Assembly (NCBI GenBank): GCA_964346135.1
Contig: CAYFTS010000153.1
Location: 1 to 16,772, forward strand
Source of the DNA: B1-G15 sp964346135
GTDB taxonomy: Archaea; Thermoproteota; Bathyarchaeia; Bathyarchaeales; Bathyarchaeaceae
Length of the DNA stretch: 16,772 nucleotides
Direction: 5' to 3'
Below the pieces are notes generated by a model. That model was not told the origin of the DNA, ran no database searches, and saw nothing but the letters and a program-made list of their open reading frames with translations. Each line of letters opens with the position of its first letter. Position 1 is the stretch's first letter. Shown here in pieces: positions 1 through 6,793 of the stretch. The position numbers and the translations under genes were made by a program.

Positions 1-399
1 GCTAGAACATAAGCCCATCCGAAATTTAGCCAGTAATCTAGGTCTTCACTTATGCCTTTGATCCATGATTGAGCGCCCTCAATGGTAATCTCTGCGACGG
101 TGATGGTTTCCGGTTTAAACCGGAATCCCCATTTGTTCTCGTATGCTTCTACAATACCGCCTATCCACATCACAGTTTTGTTCTGATGTAACTCAACCAA
201 TTGATCCCAAACTTCATTGCTTACGGGTTCCACAGCTACATGGTCGCCTTTTGAATCCCGAATTACCGCCCATCTATCAGTTTCATGGACGATTTCCTTC
301 AAGTAGTCTATATGGTTCATGTAATTCCATAACAAAAAAACTAGCTACAGCCAACACAGCTATTAAAGAAACAACAGCTAATGTGCGCTTGTTTCTCAT
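1..399 (-). pseudogene. Membrane-anchored protein, frameshifted and cut by window edge
   Basis: Reading the minus strand from ATG at 399 gives a classic signal-anchor start (MRNKRTLAVVSLIAVLAVAS) that hits a stop 38 codons in. If one base is removed from the A7 run at 334-340 (T7 on the coding strand), the frame joins directly to a second open frame, starting around NHIDYLKEIVHETDRWAVIR and continuing to the window edge without a stop. The joined product is one N-terminal membrane helix followed by a soluble, extracytoplasmic-looking domain rich in Trp and acidic residues. I do not recognise the family. A GGTAGAG stretch lies about 10 nt before the ATG. The single-base homopolymer break could be a real mutation, a sequencing error or a slippage site. 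If the frame is not restored, only the fragment from ATG 320 would give the soluble part. Confidence 0.6.
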
Positions 400-427
400 T
401 TCAATTCATCTCTACCTTTTGCAAACC

Positions 428-444
428 ATTATCATTCTGATAAT
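428..444. promoter_or_regulatory. Inverted repeat upstream of the anchored protein gene
   Basis: ATTATC and GATAAT arms are separated by five bases; the flanking C (427) and G (445) also pair. It lies 29 bases upstream of ATG 399 in minus-strand sense. Together with the second palindrome at 452-472 it looks like a paired operator, but no regulator is known. Confidence 0.35.
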
Positions 445-451
445 GCTATCC

Positions 452-472
452 TTTAGAACAACACGTTCTAAA
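452..472. promoter_or_regulatory. Perfect 8-bp inverted repeat, operator-like
   Basis: TTTAGAAC and GTTCTAAA flank a five-base spacer (AACAC). It has the same 5-nt spacer as the neighbouring palindrome, with centres 26 bp apart. It lies between the terminator of the secreted-protein gene and the start of the anchored-protein gene, where a regulator site would be expected. Confidence 0.4.
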
Positions 473-499
473 ATTAAAACAATGCCCACGCAAATACAT

Positions 500-512
500 A
501 AAAAAGAGGGAA
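500..512 (-). terminator. C-rich/T6 terminator of the secreted protein gene
   Basis: On the minus strand this reads TTCCCTCTTTTTT, 50 nt after the stop codon at 562. The same signature follows the GYD, SRPBCC and PolB2 genes at similar distances, which fits an archaeal T-run transcription terminator. Confidence 0.6.
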
Positions 513-561
513 AAATAGACACGGATAGATGAAGGGCCAGCCTGTAAGTAACTTCAGCTCC

Positions 562-1032
562 CTATGGGGCGAAGAGGATCTGTCCTGAATAGGTGCCACC
601 AACGCCTCCTACACCCTCCACAGTTCCCTGTCCACGCAAGTTCGCCAGGTCGCCTGTTCCGCTAAGAATAACCCAGTTACCTTCCATCTCACCTGTTACT
701 GCATTACCAGTAGCTGCGAAACGCATAACCAGAGTACATGATAGTCCATCTACCGAACCGCTGAACACGCCTATCACCCAAGTGTTCGTCTTACCATTTG
801 GATGTATCACAACCTTTACGTTGGACTCCATTGTTCCTTCGAAGGTTCCGGTTACTGTTGTTGTGCCCGTCTGGCTAATGATCGTGTTGCCACCAGCCAT
901 CCGCACATCAGGAGCTGACGCACCCGTGTCAGTCCAGGTTCCACTTGCTGGCATTGGGGCCGTTACAGTTACTGGAGCTATCATTAACGCCAACAACAAA
1001 AAAGCAGAGATCGTCATCAACCAACCTTTCAC
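562..1032 (-). CDS. Small secreted beta-rich protein (DUF3224/AOC-barrel-like)
   Basis: A 156-residue protein with a typical export signal (KGWLMTISAFLLLALMIAPV, then TVTA before APMP). It is followed by a Gly/Thr/Val-rich region with alternating strand pattern: GTFEG near the middle, then GNWVILSGTGDLANLRGQGT close to the C-terminus. The 'GTGdLanLrGqGt' stretch resembles the end of DUF3224 / allene-oxide-cyclase-barrel-like proteins; this is a weak, pattern-based assignment. I prefer the GTG at 1032 because GGGAGGTGAT sits three bases before it. A TTG at 1047 lies in the same frame but would bury the ribosome-binding site in coding sequence. It has its own terminator downstream (500-512), so it is probably transcribed alone. 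The function is unknown; it probably acts outside the membrane. Confidence 0.7.
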   Translation of the reverse strand: MKGWLMTISAFLLLALMIAPVTVTAPMPASGTWTDTGASAPDVRMAGGNTIISQTGTTTVTGTFEGTMESNVKVVIHPNGKTNTWVIGVFSGSVDGLSCTLVMRFAATGNAVTGEMEGNWVILSGTGDLANLRGQGTVEGVGGVGGTYSGQILFAP

Positions 1033-1127
1033 GCCATCACCTCCCAAAGAAAGCTTTTAGTTTTTTTTATCATAACAATGAAAATAAAAGCCTTATGAAA
1101 CAAATTTCGATGGTCGAAGAAAGTGTC

Positions 1128-1142
1128 AAAAAAAGAGGGGAA
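1128..1142 (-). terminator. C-rich/T7 terminator of the GYD gene
   Basis: The minus strand reads TTCCCCTCTTTTTTT, 39 nt after the GYD stop codon at 1182. It matches the signature at 500-512 and 2819-2831. Confidence 0.6.
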
Positions 1143-1181
1143 GTTTAGCACGTGCAACCTCAAGCTTCAAGAGTTCACGCG

Positions 1182-1475
1182 CTAACGAAGCTTTCCAACT
1201 ATTTTGGTCATCTTGGCCTCTGTGAAGGCTTTCAGGGTGACAGTTCGAATGTTACCCAAACTTCCGACACCCAGACCGACCGTAGCCATCGTGTCATCGT
1301 CAGGGCCTTCCACAATTGCAACGGCGTCGTAAGGACCCATCGTCAAGTACCAGTCCACAAATTTTCCACCTACTTTTTCGATGGTTTCACGAGCTGCTTG
1401 GACCCTGTTCGGCAAATCCTTTATGGCTTTCATTCCCTGCTCTGTGAAATTTATTAGAATAACATATCTTGGCAT
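1182..1475 (-). CDS. GYD domain-containing protein
   Basis: The 97-residue product starts MPRYVILINFTEQGMKAIKD and matches the GYD family (PF08734) over its whole length: an N-terminal strand with the 'Y(V/I)xLxxxTxQGxxxIKD' signature, 'VGGKFVDWYLTMGPYDAVAIVE' in the middle, and 'SLGNIRTVTLKAFTEAK' near the end. The family has a dimeric alpha/beta (ferredoxin-like) barrel fold. Its biochemical role is unknown; it is common in archaea and soil bacteria. AGGTGT about 10 nt before the ATG is a ribosome-binding site. It stands between two other minus-strand genes and has its own terminator, so it is probably monocistronic. Confidence 0.92.
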   Translation of the reverse strand: MPRYVILINFTEQGMKAIKDLPNRVQAARETIEKVGGKFVDWYLTMGPYDAVAIVEGPDDDTMATVGLGVGSLGNIRTVTLKAFTEAKMTKIVGKLR

Positions 1476-1534
1476 TTCAAGTTACACCTGGAAAAGAATA
1501 CACGGACTTTGCAAATAAGATTTTTCCAACTAAA

Positions 1535-1544
1535 TGCGCGCGCA
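1535..1544. repeat. TGCGCGCGCA palindrome, copy 1
   Basis: A ten-base perfect palindrome of alternating G and C in otherwise A/T-rich intergenic DNA. It lies eight bases beyond the HTH_10 gene stop codon. Identical copies occur at 10648-10657 and 12616-12625. Confidence 0.75.
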
Positions 1545-1552
1545 GATGAAGA

Positions 1553-2185
1553 CTAGGTTTCGAAATGATCCTCCAGTAACCTTCGTAGTCCTCTCCGAGT
1601 TATCTCTGAAAGTGTTGATAGTCCAACATTTAATCTATGAGACAGCTCTAGCATAGTAATCTTTCTTGGGTATTCAAAAAAGCCCATTTTGAGGGCGAGC
1701 CATAGCACTCTTTCCTGTTTCTCGGTCAAGATTTTACCTTTTGGCTTGAACCTCTCGACTTTTAAGATCTTGGGCTTCAAGCCGCCAGTCTCTAATGTTG
1801 ACACTATGCCCCTAAAAGTATCAAAATCGGGTGCCACGAAATCGTACACTATTTTATATCCCTCTAAGTGTCTCCCCGATATCAGAAACGACCTAGATGA
1901 CAATATCGCTTTACAGACAGCACAACCATCACTATCAAACCAAGCGGATGTTCTCCCGTCAAATTTGCCCCCACCACGGATTTCAGTAAACGTATCCTCC
2001 GGTATTTCAGCGATTTCCGCTGAAGGCAGCCTGACTAAATGCCTTGTTAGCCCTCCAGGTAAGCCTCTAACGTCCCTAAGCATATACTGCTGAAACCCTA
2101 AGTCTCTAAGCATTTGCAGTCCTTTACATTGCTTATTCACTATTTCAAAGGCTACGTGATAAGGTTCATCGAGCGACCGTTCCAT
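1553..2185 (-). CDS. HTH_10 (bacterio-opsin activator type) transcription regulator
   Basis: A 210-residue archaeal regulator. The C-terminal ~60 residues (LTEKQERVLWLALKMGFFEY, then PRKITMLELSHRLNVGLSTL and SEITRRGLRRLL) are a clear Bat-type HTH (PF04967). In this family it binds DNA and is coupled to a variable sensory N-terminus. The N-terminal ~150 residues contain a CAVC pair, which could bind metal or respond to redox; the rest is not recognised. The first ATG is at 2185. In the same frame, upstream codons EELWVIQ are open back to a TAA, without a start codon. An ATG at 2223 in another frame (MIKRF) could be the true start if a base is wrong, so the N-terminus is uncertain. It stops with TAG and has no T-run terminator; a TGCGCGCGCA palindrome follows the stop. 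Confidence 0.85.
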   Translation of the reverse strand: MERSLDEPYHVAFEIVNKQCKGLQMLRDLGFQQYMLRDVRGLPGGLTRHLVRLPSAEIAEIPEDTFTEIRGGGKFDGRTSAWFDSDGCAVCKAILSSRSFLISGRHLEGYKIVYDFVAPDFDTFRGIVSTLETGGLKPKILKVERFKPKGKILTEKQERVLWLALKMGFFEYPRKITMLELSHRLNVGLSTLSEITRRGLRRLLEDHFET

Positions 2186-2311
2186 TTGAATTACCCAAAG
2201 CTCTTCGGAAAACGCTTAATCATAATGCTTGTCAACTATATCAGTGTAGTGCAAGATTTTGTGCGTATAACGAATTCCCGCACGGGTGATACCTTAACTC
2301 CCTTTTGGGAT

Positions 2312-2782
2312 TCAGCTGGGAACCCGTTCTGAGTATTCTTCATATTCATCTGGGAAGATTTTTCTTAGGTTCCTCTCCTCTCGGGGCGCGTCTAGCAGGA
2401 TTTCAAACAACGTGTAACTTGCAAACTGAAGGAGCAGAAGCCCTGTTCCAATAGTCATCGCTACTCCAAGATTGATGAGAAGCCCCGCAAGATAGATTGG
2501 ATGTTTGACATAAGACCAAGGCCTCCAAGTAACTAGACTGGACCGTTTGGGAAGAGCAAAGGCAACCTTGAAACATCAAGACGCAAGAGAGAGTCCCAGA
2601 ACAACGAATATCATACCTGACAAGTTCAAGGGATATGGCAAGAACACAGGTGACTGAAACCATATATCTAACCCGACAAAAATTCCTACTACGAGCAATG
2701 GGAAGCCGATTGAACCGAGTAACACATCAGTGAAAGGCAAGATCGGTCTTTTACGCTTAGATGACAACGCTATTCGCCCCAT
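2312..2782 (-). pseudogene. ICMT/PEMT-like methyltransferase with in-frame TGA
   Basis: One reading frame of 157 codons runs from ATG 2782 to TGA 2312 with a single internal TGA at 2576-2578. Before it come two or three membrane helices (FTDVLLGSIGFPLLVVGIFV; LNLSGMIFVVLGLSLAS). After it come the family hallmarks: PWSYVKHPIYLAGLL (the RHPxYxG-type motif), then APREERNLRKIFPDEYEEYS and ERVPS (the EExxL...YxxYxxxVP motif). These identify an isoprenylcysteine carboxyl methyltransferase / phospholipid methyltransferase-like membrane enzyme using S-adenosylmethionine. Homologues usually have a hydrophobic or Trp residue at the TGA position, so a TGG-to-TGA change is the simplest explanation. A TTG at 2794 could start four codons earlier. 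Whether it is a true pseudogene, a read-through gene or an error cannot be decided from one sequence. Confidence 0.78.
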
Positions 2783-2818
2783 ACAAACTAACAAAAATCA
2801 TAGCGTGATTCGTCAAAT

Positions 2819-2831
2819 AAAAAAGAGGGAA
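2819..2831 (-). terminator. C-rich/T6 terminator of the SRPBCC gene
   Basis: The minus strand reads TTCCCTCTTTTTT, 44 nt beyond the stop codon at 2876; it is identical to the element at 500-512. Confidence 0.6.
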
Positions 2832-2875
2832 GATTATGCTCCACGCCATGTTCCGCATCAACTTTCTTAGCGTGT

Positions 2876-3328
2876 CTACCTTTCCTCGAGAATTCCTTTA
2901 GCCTTCTCCATAGCTGCCTTTACGGAGGTTTGAATCTCCTTCCCCGCCTTCAACCTGTCTATGATCTTGCCCAATATGGAGTAAGGCAGCTGATATTCGG
3001 TGGTCAAGTTTACTTTCGTGCTTTTGCCAGTGGGCTCGAAGACGAAGGTCTGCCGCCATTTCTTCATGTCACCCTTGGTTTGTCGTTCTACGAACCGACG
3101 GTTCTTCTCAAACTCGCTGTATTCGGCTACAGAGGAGATCTTCTGGCCGGCTAGGAGACCCGTGAAGCGGAATCTAGTGCCGACGCCTAGCGGTTCCTTG
3201 GAGAGCATCTCGATCCTGACCTCGTCTTCCTCTGGAAAGACTTTCTCGTTGCTTTTTGGGTCTGAGATGAATGCGAAGACCTTTTCTAAAGGAGCCTTTA
3301 TCTCAGCGTCTATTACGAACTTGCCCAT
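2876..3328 (-). CDS. SRPBCC (polyketide cyclase/START-like) family protein
   Basis: A 150-residue protein with the family pattern: MGKFVIDAEIKAPLEKVFAF (first strand and 'aPlekVfafisDp' helix), LGVGTRFRFTGLLAGQKISS in the centre, then FEPTGKSTKVNLTTEYQLPY and a long C-terminal helix ending GILEER. SRPBCC domains form a helix-grip fold with a deep hydrophobic pocket and bind lipids or other apolar ligands; the ligand here is unknown. The start is secure: GGGAGG lies 9 nt before the ATG, and a TATATAA box (3362-3368) is placed for transcription start just upstream. It has its own terminator. The neighbouring methyltransferase-like gene is also lipid-related, but nothing proves a link. Confidence 0.88.
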   Translation of the reverse strand: MGKFVIDAEIKAPLEKVFAFISDPKSNEKVFPEEDEVRIEMLSKEPLGVGTRFRFTGLLAGQKISSVAEYSEFEKNRRFVERQTKGDMKKWRQTFVFEPTGKSTKVNLTTEYQLPYSILGKIIDRLKAGKEIQTSVKAAMEKAKGILEER

Positions 3329-3361
3329 CTATAATCGCCTCCCTAAGAGTCCTATGCTTGG

Positions 3362-3368
3362 TTATATA
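3362..3368 (-). promoter_or_regulatory. TATA box of the SRPBCC gene
   Basis: TATATAA on the minus strand, centred 37 bp before the ATG at 3328. This gives a short leader that just includes the GGGAGG ribosome-binding site (3338-3343). Confidence 0.55.
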
Positions 3369-3429
3369 CTTGGCAAAAACTTTAGGTTAAGCGTTTCCCG
3401 AAGATGTTCGGGTACTACATCAATACAAG

Positions 3430-3442
3430 TATGCATGCATGC
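3430..3442. repeat. TATGCATGCATGC tetranucleotide tract, copy 1
   Basis: Three ATGC units in the 228-bp gap between the first DUF72 gene and the SRPBCC gene. The same 13-mer occurs at 15422-15434 inside the PurE-like gene. The rest of the gap (3369-3556) holds nothing else I can name. Confidence 0.6.
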
Positions 3443-3556
3443 TTCCTTTGGGGTTGTGAAGCCAGAGTCAGTATTGGATATCACCCCCTTGAGGTCCAGA
3501 CTCCCCCCGAATTTTCCCCGCAAATTCCCTTCTTTATCAGTTCCAGATTTTGATTG

Positions 3557-4741
3557 CTAATATTCTGTATATGGCTTAAATTCCCATGCCTCTTTGTTTG
3601 CGTAGATTTGTTTGAGTATGTTGGAGGCCTTTTTCTTGTCTAGTGATAGCAATAGTTTGCCGATGTGTTTGCAGAAGCGTTTGCTTAACATTACTCTGTT
3701 CCAGTCTGCGCAGTCGTGCAAGACCACGCGGTTTTCGAGATCTATGACTATGTGGTATTTTTTTATCAACGCTTTTATCTTGTTATCAGTCTCTTCTTGA
3801 ATCGCCAGTTCTTTGTCTTTGATGCGTTGGGCTCTCTTTAGTCGCGGTTTGTCTATGAAATCGCCGAGCAGGTCTTTGAAGGTTGTTTCTTTCGGTTGGA
3901 TGAATGCCCCTAGAGTGGGCTTTTTTATTTTGGTAGCCATTTTGAAGTAGTTCTCTACTGTAGTTTTGGCTCCAACTTGCTTTGGCGTGAGGACTCCTAA
4001 CATCTCAAGAACTTGCAGGCAGTTTTCCACGGCGTACCCGTGAAAGTGATTGTTAAAATAGCCAAATATTTTGTCTACTTTCTTTGAAGCTTGTCGCACT
4101 TTTGGTACCCAAGGTTTCAGTTCCTTGGCACTGTAGCGATAGTTGAACCAAGGTCGCGTTCCGCGCCCGTGCCATCTGAAATAAGCGAAGTCGGACGTAA
4201 CCTGGACTTCTGGAGGTAATAACGGTTCGTCAACAATAGTATATGCGACCCTGTATTTCTTCAATAATTTCCAAGTCTCATTTCTCATCCATGACAGATG
4301 GCGAAATTCAACGGCGAACTTGAATTCGCCGGGAAGAATGCGAAAGAATTTTTCGAGATGATCAGGGTCAAATTTGTATTTTGGTGGAAGTTGTATGAGG
4401 AGACACCCGAGTTTGCCGTTTAGCAAGACAGGTCTAATTAAGTCGCAGAAACGGTCTAGATCCTCTTTAACACCCGCGTCTAGATTGAGCATTTTTTCGT
4501 GAGTTACCAGTTTCGGAAGTTTGGCACAAAACACGTGATCCTCTGGAGAATACCTTACCCAACCCATAACGGTTCCTTTGGAAGGATAGGCGTAGAATGT
4601 GGAGTTTATCTCGGCAGTTTTGAAAACTCTTGAGTGTGCCCTCAACATGCTCTTTTCTCCCTTCTTGTAGAAGGGTCCGACCCATTCCTTGTAGCTCCAA
4701 CCCGACGTTCCGAGAAGAATGTTGCTCAAAGGATTCACCAT
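3557..4741 (-). CDS. DUF72 TIM-barrel protein with SWIM-like C-terminal tail
   Basis: A 394-residue protein. Residues ~7-255 are a DUF72 domain (PF01904, YecE-like TIM barrel): LLGTSGWSYKEW, the EINSTFYAYP motif, KLPKLVTHEK, LLIQLPPKY, VEFRHLSW, FAYFRWHGRG and YFNNHFHGYAVENC. The biochemical function of DUF72 is unknown. The last ~140 residues are an extension: a basic helical linker, then VIDLENRVVLHDCADWNRVM and SKRFCKHIGKLLLSL. His342-x-Cys344-x12-Cys357-x-His359 has the spacing of a SWIM zinc finger (CxC...CxH) with His for the first Cys; SWIM modules bind DNA or protein. The ATG overlaps the stop of the upstream DUF72 gene by 7 bp, so the two are translationally coupled. The pair diverges from the PolB2 operon. 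Confidence 0.88.
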   Translation of the reverse strand: MVNPLSNILLGTSGWSYKEWVGPFYKKGEKSMLRAHSRVFKTAEINSTFYAYPSKGTVMGWVRYSPEDHVFCAKLPKLVTHEKMLNLDAGVKEDLDRFCDLIRPVLLNGKLGCLLIQLPPKYKFDPDHLEKFFRILPGEFKFAVEFRHLSWMRNETWKLLKKYRVAYTIVDEPLLPPEVQVTSDFAYFRWHGRGTRPWFNYRYSAKELKPWVPKVRQASKKVDKIFGYFNNHFHGYAVENCLQVLEMLGVLTPKQVGAKTTVENYFKMATKIKKPTLGAFIQPKETTFKDLLGDFIDKPRLKRAQRIKDKELAIQEETDNKIKALIKKYHIVIDLENRVVLHDCADWNRVMLSKRFCKHIGKLLLSLDKKKASNILKQIYANKEAWEFKPYTEY

Positions 4742-5667
4742 GGCTTAAATGACTCCAGTGCTTGAACTACCTCGTTGATGCTATTATACGTTTTTTCAGG
4801 AAGCTTCTCGAGCATGTATGACGCACGGTCTCTTTTGTCTTTTGTTAGGTCGATAAGTTTCCATCCCTGATGTTGGATCAGCTCTGTTTTGCTACTCGGA
4901 AATTTCGCGTCTTCCTGGAGAATCTCCTTGAGTGAGTTTGCACCAATGGACCTTGTGACCGTAGGGAATTTTCCTGTTTTCCTGTAGGTTTTGAAGCGAG
5001 TGGCATCCTTGTACATTCTCACGAAATGGAAAGTCATGACTACTTTTTTGTGGTCACCTGTGGACGCTTTCTTATCGATCTTCTTAAGCTCTTCGTCTGT
5101 TGGCTGGTAAATGTTGTGAGTACCTTTTCCAAAGAGTCTCGAATATAGAATGTCGGATTTGTAGATTGGTTCCTCCTCTTTGGAGAGGTCAATGCAATGA
5201 ACCATGTTGTAATCTTGAATTAGTCTGGCAAGATATGAATTGAGGGGTTGTCTGCCACCTCTAACTTCTAGGGCAACTCTAGTTCCTTTCAAGTCTGCTG
5301 CTGAAAAGAAGTTGCGGATGAGGTTAACGTTGGTCTTGGTTGGTTCGAAAGTTGGTGGAGTTTGTAAATGTAGAACGTGTGCTTTTAAGGTGTTGCAGAT
5401 GGCAATCATCTTGTCAAGAACTTCAAATGCTTCTGGAACTGGTTGGAACTGGTATTTGTGAGTGAGTGCTTTGTTGCATCTTACTGCGAATTCGAAGTTT
5501 GGTGGCACAAGTCTACGCCAAGATTCAACTAGTTCGAGGTTTGGTATTTCGTAGAAGGTTGAGTTTACTTCCACGAAGTCGAATGCTTTTGAATAGGCTA
5601 CTAGAGGGTGTAAGCCGGGCACCTGAAAGTATGTCCATCCTCCTGCACCGATGAGATATTGTGTCAA
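4735..5667 (-). CDS. Second DUF72 family protein
   Basis: A 310-residue DUF72 (PF01904) protein: LIGAGGWTYF, VEVNSTFYEIP, ALTHKYQF, VLHLQTPPTFEP, VALEVRGG and the YSRLFGKGTHN strand are all recognisable barrel elements. At the place where its partner has the usual FNNH...GYA..N motif, this protein reads VVMTFHFVRMYKDATRF, so the conserved Asn pair is lost and the two copies are not interchangeable. A C-terminal ~45-residue helical segment (DLTKDKRDRASYMLEKLPEK) is an add-on. The start is a TTG at 5667, with GAGG about 11 nt upstream; no in-frame ATG lies upstream. It overlaps the following DUF72 gene by 7 bp and is the promoter-proximal member of the pair. A 106-bp divergent promoter region separates it from the RadA-like gene. 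Confidence 0.85.
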   Translation of the reverse strand: MTQYLIGAGGWTYFQVPGLHPLVAYSKAFDFVEVNSTFYEIPNLELVESWRRLVPPNFEFAVRCNKALTHKYQFQPVPEAFEVLDKMIAICNTLKAHVLHLQTPPTFEPTKTNVNLIRNFFSAADLKGTRVALEVRGGRQPLNSYLARLIQDYNMVHCIDLSKEEEPIYKSDILYSRLFGKGTHNIYQPTDEELKKIDKKASTGDHKKVVMTFHFVRMYKDATRFKTYRKTGKFPTVTRSIGANSLKEILQEDAKFPSSKTELIQHQGWKLIDLTKDKRDRASYMLEKLPEKTYNSINEVVQALESFKPW

Positions 5668-5773
5668 GTAATCGTCCTCATAGGTCTTTTGGGTTTGGAA
5701 ACAGAATAGAGTATCGGTTTCACTTTCACTGGGGAGTCTCTAGAACTATTGAGTATGTTTCGGGCAAATCCTT
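5668..5773. promoter_or_regulatory. Divergent promoter region between DUF72 pair and PolB2 operon
   Basis: A 106-bp gap with starts on both sides, so both promoters must lie in it. I see no unambiguous TATA box. ACTTTC at 5722-5727 fits the ANTTTC hexamer reported upstream of DNA-damage-induced genes in Sulfolobales, but a six-base match can arise by chance. Confidence 0.4.
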
Positions 5774-6520
5774 ATGAATTGTGGATTCGCCTTTTCTTAT
5801 CCCTCATGGGTCGTGATCATATTGTCCAAAGAAGCTAATAGAGTGTTGTCTTTCGGTATTCCAACAATAGATGAAGCTTTTTCAGGCTTTCAAAGAGGCG
5901 AATTTGCAGTTTTAGTTGGACGCCCTCTTTGCACGATGCTGTCATTTCTTTTGAGTGTTCGGTGTCAGTTGCCCTTCAAAAATGGTGGGCTGAACTCTCG
6001 GGTTCTCTATATTGATGGTGGGAACACTTTTGATCCATATGTTGTTTCTGCTATAGCTCAAGAATATTGTTTGGAGCCAAAATCTGTGCTTGAGAAGATT
6101 TTGATTTCGAGGGCTTTCACAGCACATCAGTTAACAGCGTTGGTTTTTGAGAAGTTGGAGGAGACTTTGAAAAAATACAGATCCAAACTTGTCGTTATTT
6201 CGGATATAACTGGGCTTTTCCTTGATTGCGATGTATCCAAAATAGAGGGCAGAGGTATCTTTGTCAAAATGATTCAGTCTCTTTCGGAAGTTGCTCCCAA
6301 GAGGCGAGTTGTGGTTGTCGCTTCATATTTTCCTCGGCCTTTTTCTGTCAGAAGTCTCTTTCTTGAGTCAGTTTTGCTCGAACGAGCGAGTACTGTGATA
6401 AGGTTCAAAAAGTCTAGAGGTGGTTTGAAGTTCGTTTTGGAGGACTACTCAAGTCTCAAGCCATCTATCATCGATTTTCCTTCTAGTCCAGTCACAATGG
6501 ACATGTTTATGGAGGAGTAG
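5774..6520 (+). CDS. RadA/KaiC-like RecA-fold protein without Walker A lysine
   Basis: Up to 248 residues of RecA-family core: FGIPTIDEAFSGFQRGEFAV (as in RadA 'tg..sLDelLgGGi..G.i'), LYIDGGNTFDPYVV (RadA 'yIDTEgtFrpeRi'), RAFTAHQLTALVFEKLEE, and the Walker B-like KLVVISDITGLF with Asp144. Where the P-loop GxxxxGK[T/S] should be it reads G49-RPLCT-M55-L56: the second Gly, the Lys and the Ser/Thr are all gone, so canonical ATP hydrolysis is unlikely. It is probably a structural RadA paralogue. The start may be ATG 5774 or GTG 5813, just before the conserved part. It is followed after 3 bp by an 89-aa gene and then PolB2, the order expected of a PolB2 (Dpo2) operon, where a RadA paralogue is a known companion. 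Confidence 0.82.
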   Translation: MNCGFAFSYPSWVVIILSKEANRVLSFGIPTIDEAFSGFQRGEFAVLVGRPLCTMLSFLLSVRCQLPFKNGGLNSRVLYIDGGNTFDPYVVSAIAQEYCLEPKSVLEKILISRAFTAHQLTALVFEKLEETLKKYRSKLVVISDITGLFLDCDVSKIEGRGIFVKMIQSLSEVAPKRRVVVVASYFPRPFSVRSLFLESVLLERASTVIRFKKSRGGLKFVLEDYSSLKPSIIDFPSSPVTMDMFMEE

Positions 6521-6523
6521 CGA

Positions 6524-6793
6524 ATGGGAAAAACGGTTCCTTCATATCGTCAAGCGTTGGAGAGCGAAATTGAGAGATGGAAGGGGTTCAGAAAGGCGCT
6601 GAGAGGCAAGGATGCGAAGGCTTTTGATCGCATGATGAATGCTTGCAGGTTGTTTGCGTCTGCTGGTAGCATGGCTACGAGACCAGTTTTGCTTGAGGCA
6701 ATGTTCATGTCAATTCTGCTTCACCAAGAGAAAGCCATAACGGAGATCAGGGAGAAACTTGACAGGCTGGAAAAACAACTTAACCAGTCTTAA
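6524..6793 (+). CDS. Small helical protein of the PolB2 operon
   Basis: An 89-residue, almost wholly alpha-helical protein: PSYRQALESEIERWKGFRKA near the start, FDRMMNACRLFASAGSMATR in the centre, and a C-terminal amphipathic helix ending EIREKLDRLEKQLNQS, which looks coiled-coil. The 'Y...le.e..rW..fr.aLr..d...fd.m...' pattern resembles small proteins of unknown function known from other archaea; I cannot name the family safely. Three bases separate it from the RadA-like stop codon, and its 3' end overlaps the PolB2 start by 35 bp, so it is translationally tied to both. A role as adaptor or subunit of the polymerase complex is an inference from the position and the coiled-coil. Confidence 0.8.
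   Translation: MGKTVPSYRQALESEIERWKGFRKALRGKDAKAFDRMMNACRLFASAGSMATRPVLLEAMFMSILLHQEKAITEIREKLDRLEKQLNQS

Noticed and set aside
593..1060. Plus-strand ORF of 155 codons
   Set aside because: It is antisense to the secreted-protein gene, which has a signal peptide and ribosome-binding site; the plus-strand product has a Pro/Val-rich shadow composition.
2576..2578. Selenocysteine at the TGA in the methyltransferase-like gene
   Set aside because: No recognisable SECIS element or selenoprotein family; the family often has Trp or hydrophobic residues there, so TGG to TGA is simpler.
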